Source: an uncultured Clostridium sp. | GTDB lineage: Bacteria > Bacillota > Clostridia > TANB77 > CAG-508 | NCBI GenBank assembly: GCA_900553405.1 | Contig: USDF01000050.1 | Location: 1-9,329 of the forward strand | Reading direction: 5' to 3' | Length of the DNA stretch: 9,329 nt | Position numbers and translations under genes: made by a program | Shown: one piece after another, positions 1 through 7,171 of the stretch | Layout: each line of letters starts with the position of its first letter | How positions within the stretch are numbered: the stretch's first letter is position 1 | The notes under the pieces: model-generated | What the model was told of the DNA's origin: nothing | The model's input: only the letters and a program-made list of their open reading frames with translations | Databases searched by the model: none

Positions 1-164
1 TATCTTCTACAGAAAGTTATCATACTATGATAACTTTCCTAGAATATAAAAAATAGAGGAACACTCTTTTAAATAATAATTTTAGGTAAGGAATATAATA
101 GCACACTAGCCAAAAAAAGAAAAGAGAAAAAGGCATAAAAATTTGTATTTTTTACCAATTTTTA
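1..164. other. AT-rich leader region without a gene
   Basis: No convincing coding sequence is seen on either strand before the operon promoter. The stretch holds the inverted repeat at 12-38 and a consensus-like TATAAT at 94-99 that lacks a good -35 partner. A short AGAG/CTCT stem (55-67) followed by TTTT is too weak to call a terminator. An open frame running in from a TTG at 143 is the upstream extension of the DUF4321 gene, and the promoter position argues against its use. Confidence 0.5.
12..38. repeat. 13-bp perfect inverted repeat, role unknown
   Basis: Two 13-base arms (12-24 and 26-38, GAAAGTTATCATA and its reverse complement) flank one central C. Neither strand has a T-tract after the stem, so it does not look like an intrinsic terminator. 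It could be an operator or an RNA hairpin. It lies about 125 bases upstream of the -35 box of the operon promoter, which is rather far for direct repression. The gene upstream of it is outside the window. Confidence 0.6.
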
Positions 165-193
165 TTGAAAAAAAGCAAAAATGCATATATAAT
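165..193 (+). promoter_or_regulatory. SigA-type promoter of the radC-mre-mrdA-minC operon
   Basis: A -35 box TTGAAA (165-170), a 17-base spacer and a -10 box TATAAT (188-193) together form a near-consensus housekeeping promoter. Transcription would start near 200, about 33 bases before the ATG at 233 and just upstream of its ribosome binding site AAGGAG (221-226). I see no equally good promoter before 6690, and the gaps between genes are short. The seven downstream genes are therefore probably co-transcribed from here. Confidence 0.8.
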
Positions 194-232
194 ATGAAAG
201 GTAAAACAAAAGAAATAGAAAAGGAGAAAATT

Positions 233-490
233 ATGGCTACAAGAGAAAAAAATATATGGATTTTATTAGTATTTATTTTATCAGGACTAGTTATAGGTGG
301 GCTATTAGGAGAATTAGCAGGAAAAGTAGATTTTTTATGGTGGCTTAGCTATGGACAAAGCTTTGGTCTATCATCACCAATACAACTAGACTTAAATATC
401 GTTCAAATATCATTTGGATTAATGTTTAAAATAAATATATCAAGCATTATAGGAATGATAATTGCAATTTTAATTTATAGAAAAGTGTAG
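233..490 (+). CDS. Small membrane protein, DUF4321-like
   Basis: This 85-residue protein has two predicted membrane helices (about residues 8-27 and 65-82). Between them is a short loop containing the pattern WWLSYGQSFGLSSP. The layout, with GGLLGEL after the first helix and an SIIG segment in the last, matches from memory the DUF4321 family found beside radC in Clostridia. Its function is unknown. The start at 233 is chosen because AAGGAG lies 6 bases upstream and because a strong promoter (165-193) overlaps the longer reading that would begin at TTG 143. It is the first gene of the operon and ends 35 bases before radC. A link to the cell envelope is inferred from context only. Confidence 0.75.
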   Translation: MATREKNIWILLVFILSGLVIGGLLGELAGKVDFLWWLSYGQSFGLSSPIQLDLNIVQISFGLMFKINISSIIGMIIAILIYRKV

Positions 491-525
491 TAAAAAATAA
501 ATAGGGGCTTAAGGAAAGGAGAAAA

Positions 526-1200
526 ATGTTAACATTAAAACAATTACCAAATTCTGAAAGACCCTATGAAAAAATGGAAATGTATGGAGAAAAAAATCTT
601 TCTAATTCTGAACTTCTTGCTATTATACTAAAAACAGGCATAAAAGATCAAACAGCCGTAGCAGTAGCACAACAAGTACTATCATTAATAGAAAATCAGA
701 ATATTAGAGAACTTCAGGGAATTTCTATAAAAGAATTACAAAAAATAAAAGGAATAGGCAAAGTAAAAGCTATTCAAATAAAGGCGGTATGTGAACTTGC
801 AAAAAGAATGTCAAGACCACAGAAATTAAACATACAAATAAAAAGCTCAAAAGATGTAGCAGACTTGCTTATGGAAGAACTAAGATACGAAAAAAACGAA
901 ATAGTTAAAATTTTAATATTAAATACAAAAAATATAGTACAAAAGATTGTAGATATTTCTATTGGAAATACATTTTCTGCGCATATAGAACCGAAAAGAA
1001 TTTTTGAAGAAATTCTAAAAACAGGAATGAGTACATTTATTTTAGTACATAATCATCCTAGTGGAGATGTAACGCCAAGTATGAATGATATAAAAACAAC
1101 AAAAGATATAAAAAATGGTGCAGAATTATTAGGGCTAAAATTGTTAGACCATGTAATAATTGGCGATGGAAATTATAAAAGCATATTAACATTAGCCTAA
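526..1200 (+). CDS. radC: RadC/UPF0758 family JAB (MPN) domain protein
   Basis: This 224-residue protein has the usual RadC length and layout. A helix-hairpin-helix region (about residues 40-95, with IKGIGKVKAIQIKA) precedes a JAB/MPN metal-binding domain. The zinc motif H-x-H-x7-S-x2-D is complete: H175, H177, S185 and D188 in VHNHPSGDVTPSMND. The family was named for a DNA-repair phenotype later questioned, and its biochemical role remains unclear. One oddity is that the glutamate usually seen in the upstream PRE-V/I-F motif aligns with R158 here (EPKRIF, residues 155-160), with a glutamate three residues earlier at E155. The start is supported by AAGGAAAGGAG just upstream. Position next to mreBCD is the standard arrangement in Clostridia and Bacilli. 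Confidence 0.95.
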   Translation: MLTLKQLPNSERPYEKMEMYGEKNLSNSELLAIILKTGIKDQTAVAVAQQVLSLIENQNIRELQGISIKELQKIKGIGKVKAIQIKAVCELAKRMSRPQKLNIQIKSSKDVADLLMEELRYEKNEIVKILILNTKNIVQKIVDISIGNTFSAHIEPKRIFEEILKTGMSTFILVHNHPSGDVTPSMNDIKTTKDIKNGAELLGLKLLDHVIIGDGNYKSILTLA

Positions 1201-1233
1201 AAAATAAAAATATTATGCGAGGAGAAAAGTACA

Positions 1234-2266
1234 ATGAAATTATTTTCAATCAAAAGTAAAGATATCGGAATCGACTTAGGAACAGCAAATACGCTAGTTT
1301 CACTAAGAGGAAAAGGAATAGTGTTAAAAGAGCCATCTGTTGTAGCAATAAAAGCGAAAACAAATGTAGTACTAGCTACAGGAAATGAAGCTAAAGAAAT
1401 GTTACGGAAGAACTCCAGCACAAATACAAGCAATAAGACCATTAAAAGATGGGGTTATTGCTGATTTTGGTGCAACTCAATTGATGCTTAAAAACTTAAT
1501 TTCAAAAGTATGTCAAAGATATAATGTAATAAGACCAAGGGTAGTGGTTGGAGTGCCATCTGGCATTACAGAAGTAGAAGAAAGAGCGGTAGAAGAATCT
1601 GTACTTCAAGCAGGAGCAAAAGAAGTATATTTAATAGAAGAACCAATGGCTGCAGCAATTGGAGCAAATATAGATGTAGCAGAACCAGCAGGAAATATTA
1701 TAGTAGATATAGGTGGTGGAACTACAGAAGTAGCAGTTATATCTTTAGGAGGAATTGTAGTAAGCAATTCATTAAGAGTAGCTGGGGACGAGCTAGATGA
1801 AGATATTATAAATTATATAAAAAGAGAAATGAACTTAGCAATTGGAGAAACAACAGCAGAACAAATAAAAATACAAATAGGATGTGCTATGCCACTAATG
1901 GCAGATATGTCTATGGAAGTAAGAGGAAGAGACTTAACTACCGGACTTCCAAGAAATATACAAGTATATTCATCACAGATACAAGAGGCAATGGCAGAAT
2001 CAATTTCAGAAATAGTAGAATGTGTAAAACAAACACTAGAAAAGACTCCACCAGAACTTGCATCAGATATAGTAGAAAAAGGAATTGTATTAGCAGGTGG
2101 TGGAGCATTAATACAAAATTTAGATAAATTACTTAGCATAAAAACAGAAATGCCAGTATATGTAGCAGAAAATCCACTAGAATGTGTAGTAAAGGGAACA
2201 GAAAAAACAATAGAAGATTTAGAAAAGTTAAAATCAGTTTTAATAAATGGTAGAAGAAGAAAATAA
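1234..2266 (+). CDS. mreB: MreB rod-shape actin homologue, interrupted by a +1 frameshift
   Basis: MreB is a bacterial actin that polymerises under the membrane and guides the elongation machinery. Reading 1234-1404, skipping the C at 1405 and continuing from 1406 gives a 343-residue protein of normal family length. Motifs are the phosphate-1 loop (D10-IGIDLGTANT), the second phosphate loop (D158-IGGGTTE) and the adenosine loop (G283-IVLAGGGALI). The join restores M-L-G-R-T-P, a conserved MreB stretch. Without the skip, translation ends at TGA 1462-1464 after 76 residues. An ORF starting at ATG 1385 would lack the phosphate-1 loop and has no clear ribosome binding site. Both halves look fully conserved, so this is either recoded, freshly mutated or a sequence error. 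GAGGAGA lies 7 bases before the start. It is the third operon gene. Confidence 0.93.
1402..1409 (+). other. Candidate +1 recoding site in mreB (TTA-C-GGA)
   Basis: The zero frame reads ATG-TTA-CGG-AAG and soon stops. The frame that carries the rest of MreB starts at GGA 1406. Skipping C1405 gives Met-Leu-Gly-Arg-Thr-Pro, matching the conserved MreB sequence. Skipping one T at 1402-1403 would give Met-Tyr-Gly, which is also possible. There is no long homopolymer, upstream Shine-Dalgarno-like stimulator or evident downstream hairpin. The zero-frame codon here, CGG, occurs in frame only once more in the window, at the mreC break. Whether the ribosome really skips a base is inference. Confidence 0.55.
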
Positions 2267-2342
2267 AGAAATATAATTTTAAATAAAAAGCTAAAAGTTT
2301 ATTAAAGCTATCTTCTATAAAAGGAAAGGTAGGAAATCGAAA

Positions 2343-3156
2343 GTGCGCAAAAGTAAGAGGACAAGCATAATAGGAATAATAATTACGATAATAGTATTAG
2401 TTGTTATCGTAATAGTATCTAATATAAAAATAGAAAATGTTACACACTTAGAAAGTGGTGTAGGTGTGCTTGTAATGCCAATTCAAAATGGATTAACTTA
2501 CTTTAAAAATTGGATTTCACGGAAACAATAGCTTTTTTACGAATATAAACACATTACAAGAAGAAAATGAAAAACTAAAACAAAAAAATAGTGAATTAGA
2601 ACAATCACTAAGAGAGTTAGAAATAATAAAATCTGAAAATAACACATTAAAGGAATATGTAAATTTAAAAGAAAAATATAATGAATTCCAAACAGTACCA
2701 GCATATGTAATAAACAAAGACATAAGTAATTACAATGACACAATAATAATAAATGTAGGTTCAAAAGATGGTGTTGCAGTAAATATGCCAGTAATTTCAG
2801 AAAAAGGTTTAGTAGGACATATAATTTCAGTAACAGAAAGCACAGCAAAAGTCCAAACAATTATAGATACAGCAAGTACAACAAGTTGTTTAATAACAAC
2901 ATCAAGAGATATGATTATAGCAAGGGGAACATTAAATAGTAGCTCCACATTAAAGGCAACATTTATACCAACAAATGCAACAATATTAGAAGGAGACAAA
3001 ATAGAAACATCAGGACTTGGAGGAATATATCCAAAAGGAATCCATATAGGAACAATTAAAAAGGTTGTAAATACAAAAAACATAACAGATAGATATGCAA
3101 TGATAGAAACAGCTGTAAACTTTGAAAAACTAGAAACAGTGTTAGTAATAAAATAG
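2343..3156 (+). CDS. mreC: MreC rod-shape protein, interrupted by a +1 frameshift
   Basis: MreC is a bitopic membrane protein that links MreB to MreD and PBP2. Reading from GTG 2343 to 2519, skipping C2520 and continuing at 2521 yields 270 residues. It has a short basic N-terminus, one membrane helix (about residues 8-27), a Glu/Lys/Asn-rich coiled coil (about 70-115) and the beta-barrel domain. The barrel carries the family signature GDKIETSGLGG (217-227) and PKGIHIG (230-236). Without the skip, translation stops at TAG 2529-2531 after 62 residues, leaving only the membrane anchor. The open continuation has no plausible start codon until 2785, inside the beta domain. The GTG start is the only one compatible with the N-terminal basic-plus-helix layout. 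A 76-base AT-rich gap separates it from mreB. Confidence 0.9.
2517..2524 (+). other. Candidate +1 recoding site in mreC (TCA-C-GGA)
   Basis: The zero frame reads ATT-TCA-CGG-AAA-CAA-TAG, so it stops three codons after the CGG. The frame encoding the rest of MreC begins with GGA at 2521, giving I-S-G-N-N-S-F-F. The site shares the string T-N-A-C-G-G-A-A with the mreB site. I see no long homopolymer, strong stem-loop or Shine-Dalgarno-like element beside it. Confidence 0.55.
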
Positions 3157-3241
3157 AATTATAAAAAGTAATTAAGAAATGGTTAATAATACATGTTCAA
3201 AGTAAATATAAAAACAAGATTAACAAACCAATTAAAAGAAA

Positions 3242-3281
3242 GGAGTACAATATGATGTATATCTTATAAATATATATCATA
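3242..3281 (+). promoter_or_regulatory. Hairpin with embedded 5-codon mini-ORF ahead of mreD
   Basis: Bases 3251-3262 and 3270-3281 can form a 12-bp RNA stem with one G-U pair and a 7-base loop. The same stretch holds a tiny ORF, MMYIL, from ATG 3252 to TAA 3269, preceded at good distance by GGAG (3242-3245). The hairpin ends just before the mreD ribosome binding site (AAAGGAAAA, about 3283-3291). Translating ribosomes on the mini-ORF would melt the stem, so coupling or mRNA protection is conceivable. The stem is almost all A-U, so it may be weak. Regulatory function is inference. Confidence 0.35.
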
Positions 3282-3291
3282 TAAAGGAAAA

Positions 3292-3825
3292 ATGAAAAAA
3301 ACACTTGCAATAATACTATTAATAATAACATTTTTAATAATATATTTCCTTCAAGCAAACTTCTTCAATTGGTTCACAATAGCAGGAGTAAAGCCAAACT
3401 TCTTCATAGTATTTATATTATTTATAAGTCTATATGCAGGAGTAAAAGTAGGAATTCCATTTGGAGTAATATCAGGTTTATTTTTAGACATAATACTTGG
3501 AAAAAATTTAGGAACCTATGGAATAATGTTCGGAATAATAGGAATAATAGGTGGCTACTTTGATAAAAACTTTTCTAAAGAAAGCAAGATAACAATAATT
3601 TTAATGGTAATAGGAAGTACATTCATATTCGAAATAGGAACCTACATTATACAAATAATAGAACAATCAATAAATGTAGAAATAATGGACTTTATAAGAA
3701 TCCTTCTTATAGAAACAATGTATAATACAATATTAACAATAATATTTTATCCATTAATACAAAAACTAGGATATAAAGTGGAAGAAACATTTAAAGTACA
3801 AAGAATATTAACAAGATATTTTTAA
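3292..3825 (+). CDS. mreD: MreD rod-shape membrane protein
   Basis: This 177-residue, very hydrophobic protein has five or six predicted membrane helices, the usual size and topology for MreD. The segment with KPNFFIVFILFISLYAG followed by GIPFGVISGLFLDIILGKNLG (about residues 34-75) is the typical family core. MreD works in the membrane with MreC and PBP2 in the elongation complex. Its start has AAAGGAAAA directly upstream. It is separated from mreC by 135 bases, longer than usual for this pair; that gap contains the hairpin and mini-ORF. No frame problem is seen. Confidence 0.92.
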   Translation: MKKTLAIILLIITFLIIYFLQANFFNWFTIAGVKPNFFIVFILFISLYAGVKVGIPFGVISGLFLDIILGKNLGTYGIMFGIIGIIGGYFDKNFSKESKITIILMVIGSTFIFEIGTYIIQIIEQSINVEIMDFIRILLIETMYNTILTIIFYPLIQKLGYKVEETFKVQRILTRYF

Positions 3826-3894
3826 ATAATATAAAAATTTAATCAGATATAATTAAAAATAAAAGATATTAATAGTAAAATGGGAGGTGATTAG

Positions 3895-6009
3895 TTGAAT
3901 TATAGTAGAGATAAAAAAGTAAAGTTAAGATACAATATAGTATCAACTTTAGTTTATATAATAGGAATAGTTCTACTTCTTCAACTATTTAACCTTCAAA
4001 TAGTACATGGTGAAGAATATAGAGAGCAATCAAACACAAGATTAACAAGAGAAAGTGTACAAGAAGCTGCAAGAGGGAATATATCAGACCAGTCAGGAAA
4101 CAAACTAGCAACAACAACTTTAGGTAGTTGCTTACAATTATATAAAACCAAAATAGATACACAAACTTTAAATAACACACTTTTAAAAATAACACAAATA
4201 CTAGAGGCAAATCAAGATGCATATGTAGATAGCTTACCAATAAGCATAGAACCATTTTCATTCACAATAAGCGAAGATGCACAAAAAGAATGGAAAAAAC
4301 AAAACAAAATAGATGAAAACAAAACAGCAGAAGAATGTTTTTACATATTAAAAGAAAAATACAAAATAGAAAATGAAAATGTTCAGGAAGCAAGAAAAAT
4401 AATGACACTTCGTTACTATATAGCAAAAAATGGTTATAGTAACACAAAGTCTGTAGAATTAGCAAGCAATTTAAGTCAAAATAGTTTAGCACAATTTAAT
4501 GAACAAAACGCAGATTTTCCAGGAGTAACAATAGCTTCAAAATCAATAAGAAGCTATCCATCAGGAAGTTTAGCATCACATATATTAGGGTACACAAGTA
4601 GTATTTCTTCAGAAGAACTTAAAGGAAAAGAAGATAGATATACTCAAAATGATATAATAGGAAAAACAGGAATAGAGTATATTATGGAAGAATACTTAAA
4701 GGGTAAAAATGGAGTAAAACAAATAGATATGGCAGTAGATGGAACAGTTACAGATGAATATATTTCAGAGGAAGCAGTAAGCGGTTCAGATGTTATTCTA
4801 ACAATAGACGCTAACCTCCAAAAAGTTACAGAAAATACACTAAAAGAAAGTATAGAAAGTATAAGTACTTCAGAGGGAGTAAATGTAACAGGTGGTTCAG
4901 CAGTTGTTATGAAAGTAAAAACAGGTGAAGTGCTAGCAATGGCAAGTTATCCAGATTTTAATCCACAAGACTTTGTAGGAGGAATCAGCACAGATAAATG
5001 GACATATTACACAAAAGAAACAGAATCAGAATATGCAAGAATGCATCCTTTTGTAAATAGAGCAATATCTTCACCATCATCACCAGGATCAACATATAAA
5101 ATGGTAACAGCAATTACAGGATTGGAAACAGGAGCAATAACTATAAGAGAAAAAATAAACGATGTAGGAATATATAAATTTTCATCAGACTATAATCCAA
5201 AATGTTGGTATATTAGAGGACATGGATATTTAAATGTAACAGATGCAATAGTACATTCTTGTAACTATTTCTTCTATGAAGTAGGAAATAGGTCAGGAAT
5301 ACAAAATTTAGCAAAATATACTAAAGCATTAGGTTTAGGAAAAAAGACAGGAATAGAATTATTAGGAGAAGAAGCGGGATATGTAGCAAGCCCAGAAACT
5401 TCAAAAAGTTTAGGACAAGTATGGAATGGCGGAGATATTTTACCAGCAGCAATCGGACAAGGAAACAATAGCTTTACAACACTTCAAATGGCAAAATATA
5501 CGAGTATGCTAGCAAATGGTGGAAATGATATAGATGTTAGTATAATAAAATCTGTAATAGATTCAAATGGAAATGAAATAGATAAGCAAGAAATAGATAA
5601 CTATTTAAAAAATCGTTTAGGTATAGAAGAAGATACTAGTGAAAAAGTAACATTCAAACAAGAAAACTTAAATGCAGTACTAGAGGGAATGAAAGGAGTT
5701 ACTACGGAATCAGGAGGAACAGCATACTCAATATTCAAAAACTTTAACATAGAAGTAGGAGGAAAAACAGGCTCTGCACAAACAGGAAGAGTAGACGAAA
5801 ATGGTAAAAAGATAACAAATGCATGGTTTGTAGGATTTGCACCATATGATGAGCCAGAAATAGCAATAGTAGTAATGATAGAAAATGGCCAATCTGGAGG
5901 AAAAGCTGCAGTTCCAGCAAGAGATATAATAGCAGAATATTTTGGAATGAATGCAAATCAAGTAACAGAGGACATGAGCGCAAGACCAACAGTGGAAATG
6001 CAAAATTAA
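3895..6009 (+). CDS. mrdA: Penicillin-binding protein 2, elongation transpeptidase
   Basis: This 704-residue class B PBP cross-links peptidoglycan during side-wall growth, working with MreBCD and a RodA glycosyltransferase that is not in this window. It has one N-terminal membrane anchor (about residues 14-33), a PBP dimerisation or pedestal domain (about 50-280, with SYPSGSLASHILGY) and a transpeptidase domain (about 325-685). The catalytic motifs are complete: S399-TYK, S455-CN and K624-TGS. The start codon is TTG at 3895, supported by a strong GGGAGGTGA four bases upstream and by the membrane anchor that follows shortly. The 69-base gap after mreD shows no promoter I would call. The gene is fully open, with no CGG codon in frame. 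Confidence 0.96.
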   Translation: MNYSRDKKVKLRYNIVSTLVYIIGIVLLLQLFNLQIVHGEEYREQSNTRLTRESVQEAARGNISDQSGNKLATTTLGSCLQLYKTKIDTQTLNNTLLKITQILEANQDAYVDSLPISIEPFSFTISEDAQKEWKKQNKIDENKTAEECFYILKEKYKIENENVQEARKIMTLRYYIAKNGYSNTKSVELASNLSQNSLAQFNEQNADFPGVTIASKSIRSYPSGSLASHILGYTSSISSEELKGKEDRYTQNDIIGKTGIEYIMEEYLKGKNGVKQIDMAVDGTVTDEYISEEAVSGSDVILTIDANLQKVTENTLKESIESISTSEGVNVTGGSAVVMKVKTGEVLAMASYPDFNPQDFVGGISTDKWTYYTKETESEYARMHPFVNRAISSPSSPGSTYKMVTAITGLETGAITIREKINDVGIYKFSSDYNPKCWYIRGHGYLNVTDAIVHSCNYFFYEVGNRSGIQNLAKYTKALGLGKKTGIELLGEEAGYVASPETSKSLGQVWNGGDILPAAIGQGNNSFTTLQMAKYTSMLANGGNDIDVSIIKSVIDSNGNEIDKQEIDNYLKNRLGIEEDTSEKVTFKQENLNAVLEGMKGVTTESGGTAYSIFKNFNIEVGGKTGSAQTGRVDENGKKITNAWFVGFAPYDEPEIAIVVMIENGQSGGKAAVPARDIIAEYFGMNANQVTEDMSARPTVEMQN

Positions 6010-6074
6010 AAATAGCTTAATTTTATAATCAATATATATGTATTTAATAAAACAAGAAGGGAAATGAGATTAAT

Positions 6075-6692
6075 ATGAAAAATTGTATTACAATACAGCT
6101 AAAAAAAGATGAGATATGGATAAAAATAAGAGAAGAAGCAGAAGAAAAAGAAATAATAGAGAGCCTAGAAGAAAAAATAGCAGACCTAAAAAAACTATAT
6201 AAAGGAGATAAAACACCTATTAAAGTAGTGGGTAAAGTCTTAAAAAATAAAGAAATAGACGAAATAAAAGAAATAATAAAAGAAAACATAGATGTAGAAG
6301 TAGACTTTGAAAGTCCAACAACATTAGGTCTTCATGGAATAAAAAAAGGATTTTACCAAGAAATAAAGTCATCAGAAACAATGTTTTATAAATCATCTTT
6401 ACGTTGTGGACAAAAAGTAGAATTTGAAGGAAGTATTGTAGTACTAGGAGATATTAATGCAGGTGCAGAAGTAATAGCAGAAGAAAATATCATAGTGTTA
6501 GGAGAAATAAGAGGGTTAGCACATGCAGGAGCAAAAGGAAACAGAGAAGCAATAATAGCAGCAAACAAAATAGCTTGCCCACAAATACGTATAGCAGACA
6601 AAATAAAAGAATTCGAAAAAGAAGAATTAGAAGAAATAAAAAAATATGAATATGCATACATTAACGAAAACGACGAAATAGAAGTAGAATAA
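6075..6692 (+). CDS. minC: Septum-site-determining protein MinC
   Basis: MinC blocks FtsZ ring assembly away from mid-cell, normally when bound to membrane MinD. The 205-residue protein has an N-terminal alpha/beta domain (about 1-95) and a C-terminal beta-helix domain (about 103-180). The latter contains FEGSIVVLGDINAGAEVIA and RGLAHAGAKGNREA, both highly typical of MinC. The MinD-contact motif, RSGQ in E. coli, reads RCGQ here (110-113). The ribosome binding site is weak (AAGGGAAATGAG, about 6056-6067). The last residues are strongly acidic. It is the last gene of the operon: a terminator overlaps its stop codon, and minD and minE do not follow. Confidence 0.92.
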   Translation: MKNCITIQLKKDEIWIKIREEAEEKEIIESLEEKIADLKKLYKGDKTPIKVVGKVLKNKEIDEIKEIIKENIDVEVDFESPTTLGLHGIKKGFYQEIKSSETMFYKSSLRCGQKVEFEGSIVVLGDINAGAEVIAEENIIVLGEIRGLAHAGAKGNREAIIAANKIACPQIRIADKIKEFEKEELEEIKKYEYAYINENDEIEVE

Positions 6693-6717
6693 AAAATCCG
6701 CTATAGCGGATTTTTTT
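6691..6717. terminator. Palindromic intrinsic terminator, probably bidirectional
   Basis: An 11-base arm AAAAAATCCGC (6691-6701), a TATA loop (6702-6705) and the complementary arm GCGGATTTTTT (6706-6716) form a perfect palindrome. It has a short GC-rich core, with A residues before and T residues after. It can act on both strands. It ends the minC operon, and on the minus strand it directly follows the stop codon (6716-6718) of the 151-residue gene. Confidence 0.92.
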
Positions 6718-7171
6718 AACTTAATAACAATAAAATCAAAGAAATATAAAGATAAGTATCTTTTACATCTTCTTGATAAAGAAAAAATAAAATACAAATG
6801 ATTAGTATATCATCAAAATGAAGTTTTAAACCAAAAATTTCAAAATATTCATCAGAAAAATAGCTATCTTCAAGGTGGGTATCAATACATGGCAAGCTAT
6901 TATTATTATCTCTATTATTTTGTGTATGCGTAATACTAGGGGAACAATGAGTTTCAGCATTTTTATTAGCAACATTTTTATAATTATGTAAATTATGATT
7001 TGAACGATAAGTTGAATTGTAATTTGGATTATGCCCCGCATTATATGTAGGGTCACAATCTAAATTATGAGATGCTTCGCGTCGTACATTATAAGCATAA
7101 TTATTACTTGAGTAATAAGGAGAAGGTCTTCTATAAAAAGGAGGACCAAAGAAAGGATAAAAATTCATCAT
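6716..7171 (-). CDS. Hypothetical protein, Asn/Tyr/His-rich with hydrophobic C-terminus
   Basis: The 151-residue product starts with an aromatic/proline stretch (FYPFFGPPFYRRPSPYY). A low-complexity region rich in Asn, Tyr, His and Ser follows (about 20-95). The C-terminal 45 residues look conserved and hydrophobic, with FEIFGLKLHFDDILIICILF and then a second hydrophobic run ending in LILLLLS. This C-terminus resembles small uncharacterised clostridial proteins I recall, but I cannot assign a function. Its ATG overlaps the stop of the upstream gene by four bases (ATGA), so the two are probably translationally coupled. The low-complexity part is a plausible spore or envelope feature, but that is a guess. 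Confidence 0.75.
   Translation of the reverse strand: MMNFYPFFGPPFYRRPSPYYSSNNYAYNVRREASHNLDCDPTYNAGHNPNYNSTYRSNHNLHNYKNVANKNAETHCSPSITHTQNNRDNNNSLPCIDTHLEDSYFSDEYFEIFGLKLHFDDILIICILFFLYQEDVKDTYLYISLILLLLS

Noticed and set aside
94..99. TATAAT as an additional promoter
   Set aside because: No -35 element lies at a usable distance, and such hexamers are common in DNA this AT-rich.
143..232. Upstream extension of the DUF4321 gene from TTG 143
   Set aside because: The strong promoter at 165-193 lies inside it, and a good ribosome binding site precedes ATG 233, so the shorter start is far more likely.
1813..2139. Antisense open frames over mreB, mreC, mrdA, minC and the secreted protein gene
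   Set aside because: They mirror codon bias of the real genes on the other strand, are low complexity, and lack ribosome binding sites or recognisable domains.
1385..2266. A separate short mreB-like gene starting at ATG 1385
   Set aside because: It would lack the phosphate-1 loop and has no clear ribosome binding site. Its first codons are out-of-frame readings of conserved MreB sequence (the frame of NEAKEM). It is the 3' part of the split mreB.
2343..2531. A stand-alone 62-residue membrane peptide gene
   Set aside because: It joins perfectly to the MreC coiled coil in the +1 frame and sits in the mreC position, so it is the 5' part of mreC.
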